This document shows, piece by piece, positions 54,002 to 64,000 of a stretch of DNA of 64,000 bases. The notes below the pieces were generated by a model that made no database searches, was not told the origin of the DNA, and saw only the letters and a program-made list of their open reading frames with translations. Source of the DNA: Pseudomonas sp. PH1b. Its GTDB lineage: Bacteria > Pseudomonadota > Gammaproteobacteria > Pseudomonadales > Pseudomonadaceae. The stretch spans positions 62,001 through 126,000 of the forward strand of contig NZ_AYMU01000002.1 in NCBI RefSeq assembly GCF_000633395.1. The letters run 5' to 3'. A program made the position numbers and the translations under genes. Every line of letters starts with the position of its first letter. The first letter of the stretch is position 1.

Positions 54002-55294
54002 ATGAATGCGATTTCTCGCCTCGCCACGGTCATTTCCCTTGCCTCTCTGTTTCCCCTGAGTGCCCTCGCCGCCGACTCCAAAGGTTCGGTGGAGGTTGTT
54101 CACTGGTGGACGTCGGGTGGCGAAAAGGCCGCGGTCGATGTGCTCAAGGCCCAGGTGGAAAAAGACGGTTTCACCTGGAAAGACGGCGCCGTGGCCGGCG
54201 GTGGCGGCTCCACCGCGATGACCGTGCTGAAAAGCCGCGCGGTGGCCGGCAACCCGCCTGGTGTCGCGCAGATCAAGGGACCGGACATCCAGGAATGGGG
54301 CAGCACCGGCCTGCTCAGCACCGACACCCTCAAGGACGTGGCCAAGGCCGAGAACTGGGACAGCCTGCTCTCGCCCAAGGTGGCCAACACAGTCAAATAT
54401 GAAGGTGACTACGTGGCTGTGCCGGTGAACATCCACCGGGTCAACTGGCTGTGGATCAACCCCGCGGTGTTCAAGAAGGCCGGGATCGACAAGGCCCCGA
54501 CCACCCTCGAAGAATTCTATGCCGCTGGCGACAAGCTCAAGGCCGCGGGCTTCATCGCCCTGGCCCACGGCGGCCAGCCGTGGCAGGACAGCACTGTGTT
54601 CGAAGACGTGGTGCTGTCGGTAATGGGCGCCGAAGGCTACAAGAAAGCCCTGGTGGACCTGGACCAGAAAACCCTTTCCGGCGCGCAAATGACCAAGGCC
54701 TTCACCGAGCTGAAGAAACTCACCGGCTACATGGACCCCAACCGTGCCGGGCGCGACTGGAACATTGCCGCTGCTGATGTGATCAATGGCAAGGCCGGCA
54801 TGCAGATGATGGGCGACTGGGCCAAGAGCGAGTGGACCGCGGCGAAGAAAGTCGCCGGCAAGGACTACCAGTGCGTGCCGTTCCCGGGCACCGACAAGGC
54901 CTTCACCTACAACATCGACTCCCTGGCGGTGTTCAAGCTCAAGGCCGACCGCAAGGGTGACATCGCCGCGCAGCAGGACCTGGCCAAGGTCGCCCTGGGC
55001 AAGGACTTCCAGAAGGTCTTCAGCATCAACAAGGGTTCGATCCCGGTGCGTACCGACATGCTCAACGACATGAGCGCCGAAGGTTTCGACTCCTGTGCCC
55101 AGGCCGCCGCCAAGGACTTCCTGGCCGACGAGAAGACCGGTGGCCTGCAGCCGAGCATGGCGCACAACATGGCCACTTCCCTGGCGGTGCAGGGCGCGAT
55201 CTTCGACGTGGTGACCAACTTCATGAACGACAAGGATGCGGACCCGGCCAAGGCCAGTGCGCAACTGGCTTCGGCGGTCAAGGCCGCGCAGTAA
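54002..55294 (+). CDS. gtsA: GtsA, periplasmic glucose-binding protein
   Basis: Solute-binding protein of the glucose/mannose ABC transporter. The 430-residue product has a signal peptide cleaved after SALA, the sugar-binding opening [16 protein letters not shown], and typical group I segments such as [19 protein letters not shown] and [29 protein letters not shown] precedes the ATG. It is the first gene of gtsABCD-oprB. The REP pair just downstream probably keeps gtsA transcript levels higher than those of the membrane genes. Confidence 0.96.
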   Translation: MNAISRLATVISLASLFPLSALAADSKGSVEVVHWWTSGGEKAAVDVLKAQVEKDGFTWKDGAVAGGGGSTAMTVLKSRAVAGNPPGVAQIKGPDIQEWGSTGLLSTDTLKDVAKAENWDSLLSPKVANTVKYEGDYVAVPVNIHRVNWLWINPAVFKKAGIDKAPTTLEEFYAAGDKLKAAGFIALAHGGQPWQDSTVFEDVVLSVMGAEGYKKALVDLDQKTLSGAQMTKAFTELKKLTGYMDPNRAGRDWNIAAADVINGKAGMQMMGDWAKSEWTAAKKVAGKDYQCVPFPGTDKAFTYNIDSLAVFKLKADRKGDIAAQQDLAKVALGKDFQKVFSINKGSIPVRTDMLNDMSAEGFDSCAQAAAKDFLADEKTGGLQPSMAHNMATSLAVQGAIFDVVTNFMNDKDADPAKASAQLASAVKAAQ

Positions 55295-55342
55295 GGTCCG
55301 GCGCCGCAGGTTCGCCTGCGGCCCCTTGTCCACCTCTCCCTG

Positions 55343-55420
55343 TGTAGGAGCCGGCTCGCCGGCGCAGCGCTGTGCCCGGCACAACGTGTCGTGCCGTTCG
55401 CCGGCAAGCCGGCTCCTACA
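55343..55420. repeat. REP pair between gtsA and gtsB
   Basis: TGTAGGAGCCGGCTCGCCGGCG and the inverted TTCGCCGGCAAGCCGGCTCC flank about 32 bp. Its place after the binding-protein gene in an ABC operon resembles the stabilising REP of E. coli malE-malF. Confidence 0.85.
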
Positions 55421-55455
55421 GGCAGAGGCTCCATTTCTTCAACTGGGTTATTCCG

Positions 55456-56364
55456 ATGAGCTCTGTGGCGGTTTTCAGCAAAGCCTCGCCGTTAGATGCA
55501 CTGCAGCGCTGGCTGCCCAAGCTGGTGCTGGCGCCAAGCATGGTGATCGTGCTGGTGGGGTTCTATGGCTACATCATCTGGACGTTCATTCTGTCCTTCA
55601 CCAATTCCAGCTTCATGCCGAGCTACAAGTGGGTCGGCCTGCAGCAATACCTGCGCCTGATGGACAACGACCGCTGGTGGGTGGCGAGCAAGAACCTTGC
55701 GCTCTTCGGCGGCATGTTCATCGGCATCAGCCTGGTACTGGGGGTGTTCCTGGCGGTGCTGCTGGACCAGCGCATCCGCAAGGAAGGCTTCATCCGCACC
55801 GTGTACCTGTACCCCATGGCGCTGTCGATGATCGTCACCGGCACCGCCTGGAAATGGCTGCTCAACCCAGGGCTGGGCCTGGACAAGATGCTCCGTGACT
55901 GGGGCTGGGAAGGCTTTCGCCTGGACTGGCTGGTGGATCAGGACCGGGTGGTCTACTGCCTGGTGATTGCCGCCGTGTGGCAGGCCTCGGGTTTTGTCAT
56001 GGCGATGTTCCTCGCCGGGTTGCGCGGTGTCGATCAGTCGATCATCCGCGCCGCCCAGGTGGACGGCGCGAGCCTGCCGACCATCTACCTGAAGATCGTC
56101 TTGCCGAGCCTGCGCCCGGTGTTCTTCAGCGCCTTCATGATCCTGGCGCACATCGCCATCAAGAGTTTCGACCTGGTGGCGGCGATGACCGCCGGGGGCC
56201 CCGGCTACTCCTCCGACCTGCCGGCGATGTTCATGTATTCCTTCACCTTCAGCCGTGGCCAGATGGGCATAGGTTCGGCCAGCGCCATGCTGATGCTGGG
56301 CGCCGTGCTGACCATCCTGGTGCCGTACCTGTATTCCGAGCTGCGAGGCAAACGTCATGACTGA
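55456..56364 (+). CDS. gtsB: GtsB, glucose ABC transporter permease
   Basis: A 302-residue inner-membrane permease of the MalF type. Six hydrophobic segments are visible, the first being LAPSMVIVLVGFYGYIIWTF. The EAA loop that docks with the ATPase reads DQSIIRAAQVDGASLPTIY and is followed by KIVLPSLRPVF. ATG 55456 gives the expected N-terminus (MSSVAVFSKAS), although its ribosome-binding site is weak; the frame is open further upstream through the REP. It overlaps gtsC by 8 bp. Confidence 0.94.
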   Translation: MSSVAVFSKASPLDALQRWLPKLVLAPSMVIVLVGFYGYIIWTFILSFTNSSFMPSYKWVGLQQYLRLMDNDRWWVASKNLALFGGMFIGISLVLGVFLAVLLDQRIRKEGFIRTVYLYPMALSMIVTGTAWKWLLNPGLGLDKMLRDWGWEGFRLDWLVDQDRVVYCLVIAAVWQASGFVMAMFLAGLRGVDQSIIRAAQVDGASLPTIYLKIVLPSLRPVFFSAFMILAHIAIKSFDLVAAMTAGGPGYSSDLPAMFMYSFTFSRGQMGIGSASAMLMLGAVLTILVPYLYSELRGKRHD

Positions 56365-57202
56365 TTCGCTGCTCAAGCCGCGGCTGAATATCAGCCGGGT
56401 CGCGATCTACGCCACGCTGCTGCTGGCCGCGGCGGTGTACCTGATCCCTCTGGTGGTGATGCTGCTCACCAGCTTCAAGACCCCGGAGGACATCCGCACC
56501 GGCAACCTGCTGAGCTGGCCCCAGGTGGTGGACGGCATCGGCTGGATCAAGGCCTGGGACACCGTGGGCGGCTACTTCTGGAACTCGGTGAAGATCACCG
56601 TGCCGGCGGTGCTGATCTCCACCTTCATTGGCGCGATGAACGGCTACGTGCTGTCGATGTGGCGCTTTCGCGGCTCCCAGCTGTTCTTCGGCCTGCTGCT
56701 GTTCGGCTGCTTCCTGCCGTTCCAGACCGTGCTGCTGCCGGCGTCCTTCACCCTCGGCAAGTTCGGCCTGGCCAATACCACCACCGGCCTGGTGCTGGTG
56801 CACGTGGTCTACGGCCTGGCCTTCACCACGCTGTTTTTCCGCAACTACTACGTGAGTGTGCCGGATGCCCTGGTCAAGGCCGCGCGGCTGGACGGCGCCG
56901 GGTTTTTCACCATCTTCGGCAAGATCCTGCTGCCGATGTCGGTGCCGATCATCATGGTCTGCCTGATCTGGCAGTTCACCCAGATCTGGAACGATTTCCT
57001 CTTCGGCGTGGTGTTCGCCAGTGGCGACGCGCAACCGATTACCGTGGCCCTGAACAACCTGGTCAACACCAGCACCGGGGCCAAGGAATACAACGTTGAT
57101 ATGGCAGCGGCGATGATCGCCGGGCTGCCGACACTGCTGGTCTACATCTTCGCCGGCAAGTATTTCCTGCGCGGGCTGACGTCCGGCGCGGTCAAGGGGT
57201 AA
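56357..57202 (+). CDS. gtsC: GtsC, glucose ABC transporter permease
   Basis: A 281-residue MalG-type permease with six hydrophobic segments. The EAA loop is PDALVKAARLDGAGFFTIFG, followed by KILLPMSVPIIMV. The N-terminus LYLIPLVVMLLTSFKTPEDI-like segment is typical of the MalG side. It pairs with GtsB and overlaps it by 8 bp; gtsD follows after 3 bp. Confidence 0.94.
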   Translation: MTDSLLKPRLNISRVAIYATLLLAAAVYLIPLVVMLLTSFKTPEDIRTGNLLSWPQVVDGIGWIKAWDTVGGYFWNSVKITVPAVLISTFIGAMNGYVLSMWRFRGSQLFFGLLLFGCFLPFQTVLLPASFTLGKFGLANTTTGLVLVHVVYGLAFTTLFFRNYYVSVPDALVKAARLDGAGFFTIFGKILLPMSVPIIMVCLIWQFTQIWNDFLFGVVFASGDAQPITVALNNLVNTSTGAKEYNVDMAAAMIAGLPTLLVYIFAGKYFLRGLTSGAVKG

Positions 57203-57205
57203 AGC

Positions 57206-58366
<1,161 letters not shown>

Positions 58367-58454
58367 ATCCGTGGCGGATGGCCTGTCATCCGTCGCAACG
58401 GCTGTAAACCGCGTTAGGCAAATCGTTAATAACAATAAAGACGAGGATGTAGGG

Positions 58455-59804
58455 ATGAAAAACAAGAGCACCAACGCACGCTTGATCTGCCAGTTATCAG
58501 CGATTGCGGCGATGACCCTGGCCGGTGGCGCCCACGCTGACGATGCCTTCAGTTCCGAGTCGAAGTGGATGACCGGCGACTGGGGCGGCGAGCGCACCAA
58601 GCTGATCGAGCAGGGCATCGACATCAAGGCCGACTACGTCGGTGAAATGGGCGCCAACCTCCACGGCGGCTACAACGACGACAAGACCGGGCGCTACAGC
58701 GACCAGTTCGGTCTCGGCGTGGCGTTCGACCTGCAGAAACTGCTGGGCTGGGACAACACCCAGGCCAAGGTCCAACTGACCAACCGTAACGGCCAGAACA
58801 TCTCCAATGACCGTATCGGCGACCCGCGTGCCGGCACCTTGAGTTCCTCCCAGGAAGTCTATGGCCGTGGCCATATGGTCCGCCTGACCCAATTGTGGAT
58901 CCAGCATCAGTTCCTCGACGGCAAGCTGGACGTCAAGGCCGGCTACTTCGGCGAAGGCGAAGACTTCAACACCTTCCCTTGCGACTTCCAGAACCTGGCG
59001 TTCTGCGGCTCTCAGGTGGGCAACTGGGCCACCGGCATCTGGTACAACTGGCCGGTCAGCCAGGCGGCGCTGCGCATCAAGTACCACATCACCCCTGAGC
59101 TGTATGCGCAGATCGGCGCCTACAACCAGAACCCGTCGCAACTGGAGCACGGCAACGGCTTCAAGCTCAGCGGCAGTGGTACCAAGGGCACCGTATTGCC
59201 GGTGGAACTGGTCTGGTCGCCCAAGCTCAATAGCCTGCCGGGCGAGTACCGCGTCGGTTACTACAAGAGCACGGCCGATGCCAATGATGTGCGCAAGGAC
59301 GTCAATGGTCAGGATGCCGCGGACACCGGCGACGCCTATCGCGTGCACAACAGCAAGCACGGTTACTGGTTCGTCGGGCAGCAGCAACTCACCACCCACA
59401 ACGGCGACGCTTCCCGGGGTCTGAACATCGCCGCCAACGCCACCTTCCACGACAAGGACACCAACGTCGTCGACAACTACCAGTCGCTGATGTTCGTGTA
59501 CAAGGGGCCGTTCGATGCGCGTCCGAAAGATGACGTCGGCATCGGCTTTGCTCGGATCCACGTCAACGACGATGTGCGCAAGAACGCCCAGCTGATCAAC
59601 GAGGACAACGGCATCAGCAACTACGACAACCCGCTGTACATGCCTTTGCGCGACACCGAATACAACTATGAGATCAACTACGGCTTCCACGTCACCAACT
59701 GGCTGACGGTACGGCCCAACCTGCAATACATCACCCATCCCGGTGGCGTGGACCAGGTCGACAACGCCCTGGTGGCCGGCTTGAAAATTCAGTCGGTGTT
59801 CTAA
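58455..59804 (+). CDS. oprB: OprB, carbohydrate-selective outer-membrane porin
   Basis: A 449-residue porin that admits glucose and related sugars to the periplasm. The signal peptide ends in GGAHADDAF. The mature part shows the OprB family segments WMTGDWGGERTKLIEQGID, YGRGHMVRLTQLWIQHQFL, YFGEGEDFNTFPCDFQNLAFCG and a C-terminal strand in LKIQSVF. ATG 58455 has GAGGATGTAGGG upstream. As the last gene of the gts operon it supplies the outer-membrane step, and a strong terminator follows. Confidence 0.96.
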   Translation: MKNKSTNARLICQLSAIAAMTLAGGAHADDAFSSESKWMTGDWGGERTKLIEQGIDIKADYVGEMGANLHGGYNDDKTGRYSDQFGLGVAFDLQKLLGWDNTQAKVQLTNRNGQNISNDRIGDPRAGTLSSSQEVYGRGHMVRLTQLWIQHQFLDGKLDVKAGYFGEGEDFNTFPCDFQNLAFCGSQVGNWATGIWYNWPVSQAALRIKYHITPELYAQIGAYNQNPSQLEHGNGFKLSGSGTKGTVLPVELVWSPKLNSLPGEYRVGYYKSTADANDVRKDVNGQDAADTGDAYRVHNSKHGYWFVGQQQLTTHNGDASRGLNIAANATFHDKDTNVVDNYQSLMFVYKGPFDARPKDDVGIGFARIHVNDDVRKNAQLINEDNGISNYDNPLYMPLRDTEYNYEINYGFHVTNWLTVRPNLQYITHPGGVDQVDNALVAGLKIQSVF

Positions 59805-59841
59805 CGTTGTTGCGATAAGCTCCTTTCTCTGTGCGCATATT

Positions 59842-59871
59842 GCGGATGGCCCTGGCTGTCCGCTTTTTTTT
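59842..59871 (+). terminator. Rho-independent terminator after oprB
   Basis: GCGGA-TGGCC and GGC-TG-TCCGC pair closely and are followed by eight T residues. It ends the gts-oprB transcript before the mutarotase gene. Confidence 0.88.
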
Positions 59872-59947
59872 GGGACGCGCCGGACCAGGCCAGTGTCAGC
59901 CGACACTAACGTGCATGGGTACCCCATGATTTTCAGGACCGCGGCAC

Positions 59948-60802
59948 ATGCATGAGCATCCGCTACAACGCTTTTTCAAATCCCTGCGCGAGCGCCCGGT
60001 GTTTGCATGGGAGCGCTACCAGATGCGCGACGTGCTGGTGATCGACCATCCGCTGTGCCAGGCGGTATTCAGTCGCCAGGGCGCGCAGTTGCTGCACTTT
60101 CAGCCGACCGGGCAGAAGCCGTGGTTGTGGTGTGCCTCGAAGTGGCCGCAGGTGGGGGCGATCCGTGGTGGGGTGCCGGTGTGCTGGCCCTGGTATGGCC
60201 GACACCCGAGCGAAAACGCCTGGCCCTCCCATGGCTGGGCACGCCTGCTGGACTGGAAACTGCTGGACAGCAGCAATGATCCGGACGGTGTGCGCTTGCA
60301 CTGGCAATTAGAGTTGTGCGACTGGCAGGTCGAGCTGCATGCGCACCTGGGCCAGGGCATGGATCTGCGCCTGAGCACCGAGCATCAGGACAGCGAACCC
60401 TGCCAGTTGAGCCAGGCTTTGCACGCCTATTGGCGTATTGGCGACGTGGGCGAGGTAGCGCTGTCTGGGCTCGACGGCGCTCAAGGTTACGACCAGTTGA
60501 ACCGCCAGGCCTGCGAGCAGAAGGGCGAGTTGCGGGTGCAGGGTGGCTGCCAGCGGGTGTTTCAGCACGAAGGGGAATTGCAGCTCAAGGACCACGCCTG
60601 GCAGCGCGAGCTGTGCATCGATACCGGGGAGGATGCGGATACCGTGGTCTGGCACCCGGGCACCCGGCCTTTGCTGGGGGTGAGCTGGAACGAGGTGTCG
60701 CGCTTCGTCTGTGTCGAAGCGGCTGCCGGGGGCACCGACAGCCTGTGCTTGGCACCGGGTCAACAGGCCCACCTGAGCTTGCAGGCGCGGGCGGCAGGCT
60801 AG
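59948..60802 (+). CDS. YeaD-type D-hexose-6-phosphate mutarotase
   Basis: A 284-residue aldose-1-epimerase-like beta-sandwich enzyme that interconverts anomers of glucose-6-phosphate. The active-site His lies in WPSHGWARL and the catalytic Glu in RFVCVEAAAG; RGGVPVCWPWYGRHP is the conserved substrate segment. AGGACCGCGGCAC precedes the ATG. It sits between oprB and hexR, so it serves the step between glucokinase and Zwf, since Zwf uses the beta anomer. It is convergent with hexR. Confidence 0.92.
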   Translation: MHEHPLQRFFKSLRERPVFAWERYQMRDVLVIDHPLCQAVFSRQGAQLLHFQPTGQKPWLWCASKWPQVGAIRGGVPVCWPWYGRHPSENAWPSHGWARLLDWKLLDSSNDPDGVRLHWQLELCDWQVELHAHLGQGMDLRLSTEHQDSEPCQLSQALHAYWRIGDVGEVALSGLDGAQGYDQLNRQACEQKGELRVQGGCQRVFQHEGELQLKDHAWQRELCIDTGEDADTVVWHPGTRPLLGVSWNEVSRFVCVEAAAGGTDSLCLAPGQQAHLSLQARAAG

Positions 60803-60844
60803 GTTGCTGTGCCGCCCGGTCGGCTGCCGATGGCGCTGGCTGGT

Positions 60845-61714
60845 TCAGTTGAACTCGTCGCCCACCGGATAACGGCTGGCATTGAGGCTTTCCTTGATCT
60901 TGCGCAGGTGTGGCTGGAAATCCACGCCGCGGCGCAGGGTCATGCCGGTGGCCAGCACGTCGAGCACCGTGAGCTGAATGATCCGCGAGGTCATCGGCAT
61001 GTAGATGTCGGTGTCTTCCGGCAGCGGGATGTTCAGGCTCAAGGTGCTGGCCTTGGCCAGGGGCGAGTTTTCTGCGGTCAGCCCCAGCACTGAAGCGCCG
61101 TTTTCCCGGGCAATGCGCGCCACCTCCACCAGTTCGCGGGTACGGCCGGTGTAGGAAATGATCACGAACAATTCGCCGGTGTGGGCCACCGAGGCAATCA
61201 TGCGCTGCATCAGCACGTCGGCATGGGCGGTCACGGCCAGGTTGAAGCGGAAAAACTTGTGCAACGCATCCATGGCCACCGGGGCTGAGGCGCCGAGGCC
61301 GAAGAAGTGGATCTGCCGCGCCTGGATCAACAGGTCAACGGCCTTGCTGATCAGGTTCGGGTCCAGGGCCTGGCAGGCGCTGTCGAGGGAGGCGATGGCG
61401 CTGCCGAAGATCTTTTGCGTGTAGGCTTCGGGGTTGTCGTCGGCTTCCACCGCGCGGCTGACATAGGCCGCGCCACTGGCCAGGCTCTGGGCCAGTTGCA
61501 GCTTGAGTTCCGGGTAGCCGCTGACGCCAAAGGAGCGGCAGAAGCGATTCACCGTCGGCTCGCTGACCGAAGCGGCCTGGGCCAGAGCAGCGATGCTGAA
61601 GCGAGTCGCCTGCTGCGGGTTGAGCAGGATGACTTCGGCGACTTTACGTTCCGCCTTGTTCAGTTCTTCAAGGCGGTTCTGGATCTGCTCCAGAAGATTT
61701 CGCACTCGGTCCAT
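60845..61714 (-). CDS. hexR: HexR, RpiR-family repressor of the Entner-Doudoroff genes
   Basis: A 289-residue transcription factor with an N-terminal helix-turn-helix ([22 protein letters not shown], about 40-60) and a C-terminal sugar-isomerase (SIS) domain ([34 protein letters not shown]). It senses 2-keto-3-deoxy-6-phosphogluconate in P. putida. AGGAAACCTGA precedes the ATG. It diverges from zwf-pgl, and one HexR-like operator lies in the shared gap, two more in the gap-edd gap of this window. Confidence 0.96.
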   Translation of the reverse strand: MDRVRNLLEQIQNRLEELNKAERKVAEVILLNPQQATRFSIAALAQAASVSEPTVNRFCRSFGVSGYPELKLQLAQSLASGAAYVSRAVEADDNPEAYTQKIFGSAIASLDSACQALDPNLISKAVDLLIQARQIHFFGLGASAPVAMDALHKFFRFNLAVTAHADVLMQRMIASVAHTGELFVIISYTGRTRELVEVARIARENGASVLGLTAENSPLAKASTLSLNIPLPEDTDIYMPMTSRIIQLTVLDVLATGMTLRRGVDFQPHLRKIKESLNASRYPVGDEFN

Positions 61715-62028
61715 TCAGGTTTCCTAGATCGGCTAGACAGGCGTTGAGGGCAGAAGCGGGAGGCGGGCAATTCAGCCGGGCGGGAAGGGCAGAGGACGCT
61801 GGAGCGTCGGTTGCTGCCTTCCAAGCTTGCGGTGATTGCGCTGCGTGCCGGGTCGGTACCGTGCCTGCAATGCGAAGTTGAGAGGTGGCCTATCCTACTG
61901 ATGGCCCGGATCGACCACCACCTGGAATCTGTATTTTGTAAAAATGTTGTGTTTATTACTACATTTTTCCTTGAGTGATGCCTTGAAAAAAGGTATTTGT
62001 AGCTTAACTTGATAAAAGAACAAACATC
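61715..62028. promoter_or_regulatory. hexR-zwf divergent control region
   Basis: No gene is supported in these 314 bp. On the plus strand TTGAGT (61971-61976) and TATTTG (61994-61999) are 17 bp apart, a good sigma-70 promoter for zwf. The HexR-like operator lies directly upstream of its -35. The stretch from about 61925 is strongly A+T-rich. Confidence 0.6.
61948..61963. promoter_or_regulatory. HexR-like operator of zwf
   Basis: TGTGTT-TATT-ACTACA is an imperfect dyad. The same T-G-T-x-x-T-N4-x-Y-T-A-C-A frame fits TGTTGT-TGGA-ATTACA at gap and TTTTGT-TTTA-TCTACA at edd, which supports all three as one site family. Confidence 0.55.
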
Positions 62029-63498
62029 ATGCCTTCGATTACGGTTGAACCCTGCACCTTTGCCTTGTTCGGCGCGCTGGGCGATCTGGCGCTGCGTAAG
62101 CTGTTTCCTGCCTTGTACCAACTCGATGCCGCCGGCTTGCTGCATGACGACACGCGGATCCTCGCCCTGGCCCGTGAGCCGGGCAGCGAGCAGGAGCACC
62201 TGGCCAATATCGAAGCCGAGCTGCGCAAGTACGTCGGCGACAAGGACATCGATGCCGAGGTCCTGCGGACCTTCCTTGCTCGCCTGAGCTACCTGCACGT
62301 GGATTTTCTCAAGGCCGAGGACTACATCGCCCTGGCCGAGCGCGCCGGCAGCGAGCAACGGCTGATTGCCTACTTCGCTACCCCGGCGGCAGTCTACGGC
62401 GCGATCTGCGAGAACCTGTCCAGGGTCGGGCTCAACCAGCACAGTCGCGTGGTCCTGGAAAAACCCATCGGTTCGGACCTGGACTCCTCGCGCAAGGTCA
62501 ACGACGCGGTGGCGCAGTTCTTCCCGGAAAACCGCATCTACCGGATCGACCACTACCTGGGCAAGGAAACGGTGCAGAACCTGATTGCCCTGCGCTTCGC
62601 CAACAGCCTGTTCGAAACCCAGTGGAACCAGAACTACATCTCCCACGTGGAAATCACCGTGGCCGAGAAGGTGGGCATCGAAGGTCGCTGGGGCTATTTC
62701 GACAAGGCCGGCCAACTGCGAGACATGATCCAGAATCACCTGCTGCAACTGCTTTGCCTGATTGCCATGGACCCGCCTGCCGACCTTTCGGCCGACAGCA
62801 TCCGTGACGAGAAGGTCAAGGTGCTCAAGGCCCTGGCGCCCATCAGCCCGGAAGGCCTGACCACCCAGGTGGTGCGCGGCCAGTACATCGCCGGGCACAG
62901 CGAAGGCCAGACGGTGCCGGGCTACCTGGAGGAGGAAAACTCCAACACCCAGAGCGACACCGAAACCTTCGTCGCCCTGCGTGCCGACATTCGCAACTGG
63001 CGTTGGGCCGGGGTGCCGTTCTACCTGCGCACCGGCAAGCGCATGCCGCAGAAACTGTCGCAGATCGTCATCCACTTCAAGGAGCCGTCGCACTATATCT
63101 TCGCCCCCGAGCAGCGCCTGCAGATCAGCAACAAGCTGATCATCCGCCTGCAGCCGGACGAAGGCATTTCCCTGCGGGTGATGACCAAGGAGCAAGGCCT
63201 GGACAAGGGCATGCAGCTGCGCAGTGGTCCGCTGCAGCTGAATTTTTCCGATACCTATCGCAGTGCGCGGATCCCCGACGCCTACGAGCGCTTGTTGTTG
63301 GAAGTGATGCGCGGCAACCAGAACCTGTTTGTCCGCAAAGATGAAATCGAAGCCGCGTGGAAGTGGTGTGACCAGTTGATCGCTGGGTGGAAGAAATCCG
63401 GTGACGCGCCCAAGCCGTATGCGGCCGGGTCATGGGGGCCGATGAGCTCCATCGCACTGATCGCGCGGGATGGGAGGTCTTGGTATGGCGATATCTGA
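62029..63498 (+). CDS. zwf: Zwf, glucose-6-phosphate 1-dehydrogenase
   Basis: Oxidises glucose-6-phosphate to 6-phosphogluconolactone. The 489-residue enzyme has the coenzyme-binding start [17 protein letters not shown], the catalytic [13 protein letters not shown], and EKPIGSDL. The structural segments after it ([20 protein letters not shown]) are full length. It is divergent from hexR and overlaps pgl by 14 bp. Confidence 0.97.
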   Translation: MPSITVEPCTFALFGALGDLALRKLFPALYQLDAAGLLHDDTRILALAREPGSEQEHLANIEAELRKYVGDKDIDAEVLRTFLARLSYLHVDFLKAEDYIALAERAGSEQRLIAYFATPAAVYGAICENLSRVGLNQHSRVVLEKPIGSDLDSSRKVNDAVAQFFPENRIYRIDHYLGKETVQNLIALRFANSLFETQWNQNYISHVEITVAEKVGIEGRWGYFDKAGQLRDMIQNHLLQLLCLIAMDPPADLSADSIRDEKVKVLKALAPISPEGLTTQVVRGQYIAGHSEGQTVPGYLEEENSNTQSDTETFVALRADIRNWRWAGVPFYLRTGKRMPQKLSQIVIHFKEPSHYIFAPEQRLQISNKLIIRLQPDEGISLRVMTKEQGLDKGMQLRSGPLQLNFSDTYRSARIPDAYERLLLEVMRGNQNLFVRKDEIEAAWKWCDQLIAGWKKSGDAPKPYAAGSWGPMSSIALIARDGRSWYGDI

Positions 63499-64000
63499 TT
63501 TGCAACTGCCGGCGGGCGTGCGCGCCCATGAATTTCGCAACCCGGCGCTGTTGGCCGAGGGGCAGGCCGTGAAGGTCGCCGAGTTGCTGCGCGAGGCCAT
63601 TGCCGCGCGGGGTACTGCGACCCTGGTGGTTTCCGGCGGGCGCAGCCCGGTGGCGTTCTTCCAGGCGCTGGTGCAACAGCCTGTGGATTGGTCCAAGGTG
63701 CTGATCACCCTGGCGGACGAGCGTTGGGTGCCGGTGGAACACGCCGACAGCAATGCCGGCCTGCTCAAGCGCTACCTGCTTCAGGGGCCCGTGGCCAAGG
63801 CGCGCTTTCTCAGCCTCTACAGTGCTGCGGCGAGCCTTGAAGAGGCTGCGCTGCAGGCCGACCGGTTGCTCGGCGAGTTGCCGGGCATCGATGTGCTGGT
63901 GCTGGGCATGGGCGATGACGGGCACACCGCCTCGCTGTTTCCCAACAGCCCGAACCTGGCCGAGGCGCTCAAGCTCGACGGCAGTCGCCGTTGCTGGCCA
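63485..64000 (+). CDS. pgl: Pgl, 6-phosphogluconolactonase (3' end outside the window)
   Basis: Hydrolyses 6-phosphogluconolactone made by Zwf. The frame from ATG 63485 runs open to the end of the window (172 codons). The translation contains the NagB/Pgl-family segments [39 protein letters not shown] and [20 protein letters not shown], which fix the identity. About 65 residues are missing by comparison with the usual length of about 237. The eda gene would be expected next. Confidence 0.95.
   Translation, partial: MAISDLQLPAGVRAHEFRNPALLAEGQAVKVAELLREAIAARGTATLVVSGGRSPVAFFQALVQQPVDWSKVLITLADERWVPVEHADSNAGLLKRYLLQGPVAKARFLSLYSAAASLEEAALQADRLLGELPGIDVLVLGMGDDGHTASLFPNSPNLAEALKLDGSRRCWP

Overview
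This 64-kb window is chromosomal DNA of a fluorescent Pseudomonas, most likely the P. fluorescens/P. protegens/P. chlororaphis group. The evidence is a GC-rich, densely coding sequence, the tolB-pal-cpoB-queE-queC-tRNA-Lys order, a complete arcDABC operon, a GcsR-type glycine-cleavage locus, REP elements of the Pseudomonas type, and the Entner-Doudoroff/glucose-uptake block (gap, edd, glk, gltR, gtrS, gtsABCD, oprB, hexR, zwf, pgl). The species is inferred, not proved. Both ends are cut: tolB lacks its 5' part and pgl its 3' part.

Layout. 1-3755: Tol-Pal envelope genes, two queuosine-precursor genes and tRNA-Lys(UUU). 4143-17067: the accessory part of the window, nine tightly packed plus-strand genes that look like one biosynthetic operon. 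They encode a class III aminotransferase, an A-T-E-like NRPS, an EamA exporter, a GNAT acetyltransferase, a ferredoxin/FrhB-like iron-sulfur protein, a stand-alone EPSP-synthase paralogue, a GroES-like dehydrogenase, an A-T-C-like NRPS and a thioesterase-like hydrolase. I do not recognise this set as a characterised pathway. It sits next to tRNA-Lys and is followed by a decayed histidine-kinase fragment before nadA, which suggests a variable locus. 17748-19667: nadA, an RDD membrane protein and a cold-shock protein.

20060-27853: gcvH-gcvP-sdaA-gcvT (minus strand), a serine/glycine catabolic operon, with the sigma-54 activator GcsR upstream. A sigma-54 promoter and three 18-bp GcsR-like dyads are visible between them. 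28028-35164: the arginine deiminase operon arcD-A-B-C with a well-placed Anr box, plus a second, divergent arcD paralogue. 35161-41059: alkA-like glycosylase, CoA-transferase, chemoreceptor, YbaN-family protein and haem oxygenase. 41172-45515: haem-type TonB receptor, FecR anti-sigma factor and ECF sigma factor behind a Fur box.

45590-64000: glucose metabolism. Glucose enters through OprB and GtsABCD, is phosphorylated by Glk, oxidised by Zwf and Pgl, and dehydrated by Edd. Gap and MgsA act on the triose phosphates. GltR/GtrS and HexR are the regulators. HexR-like operators lie in the gap-edd and hexR-zwf gaps. A duplicated promoter module precedes both the AGE-family isomerase gene and gtsA.
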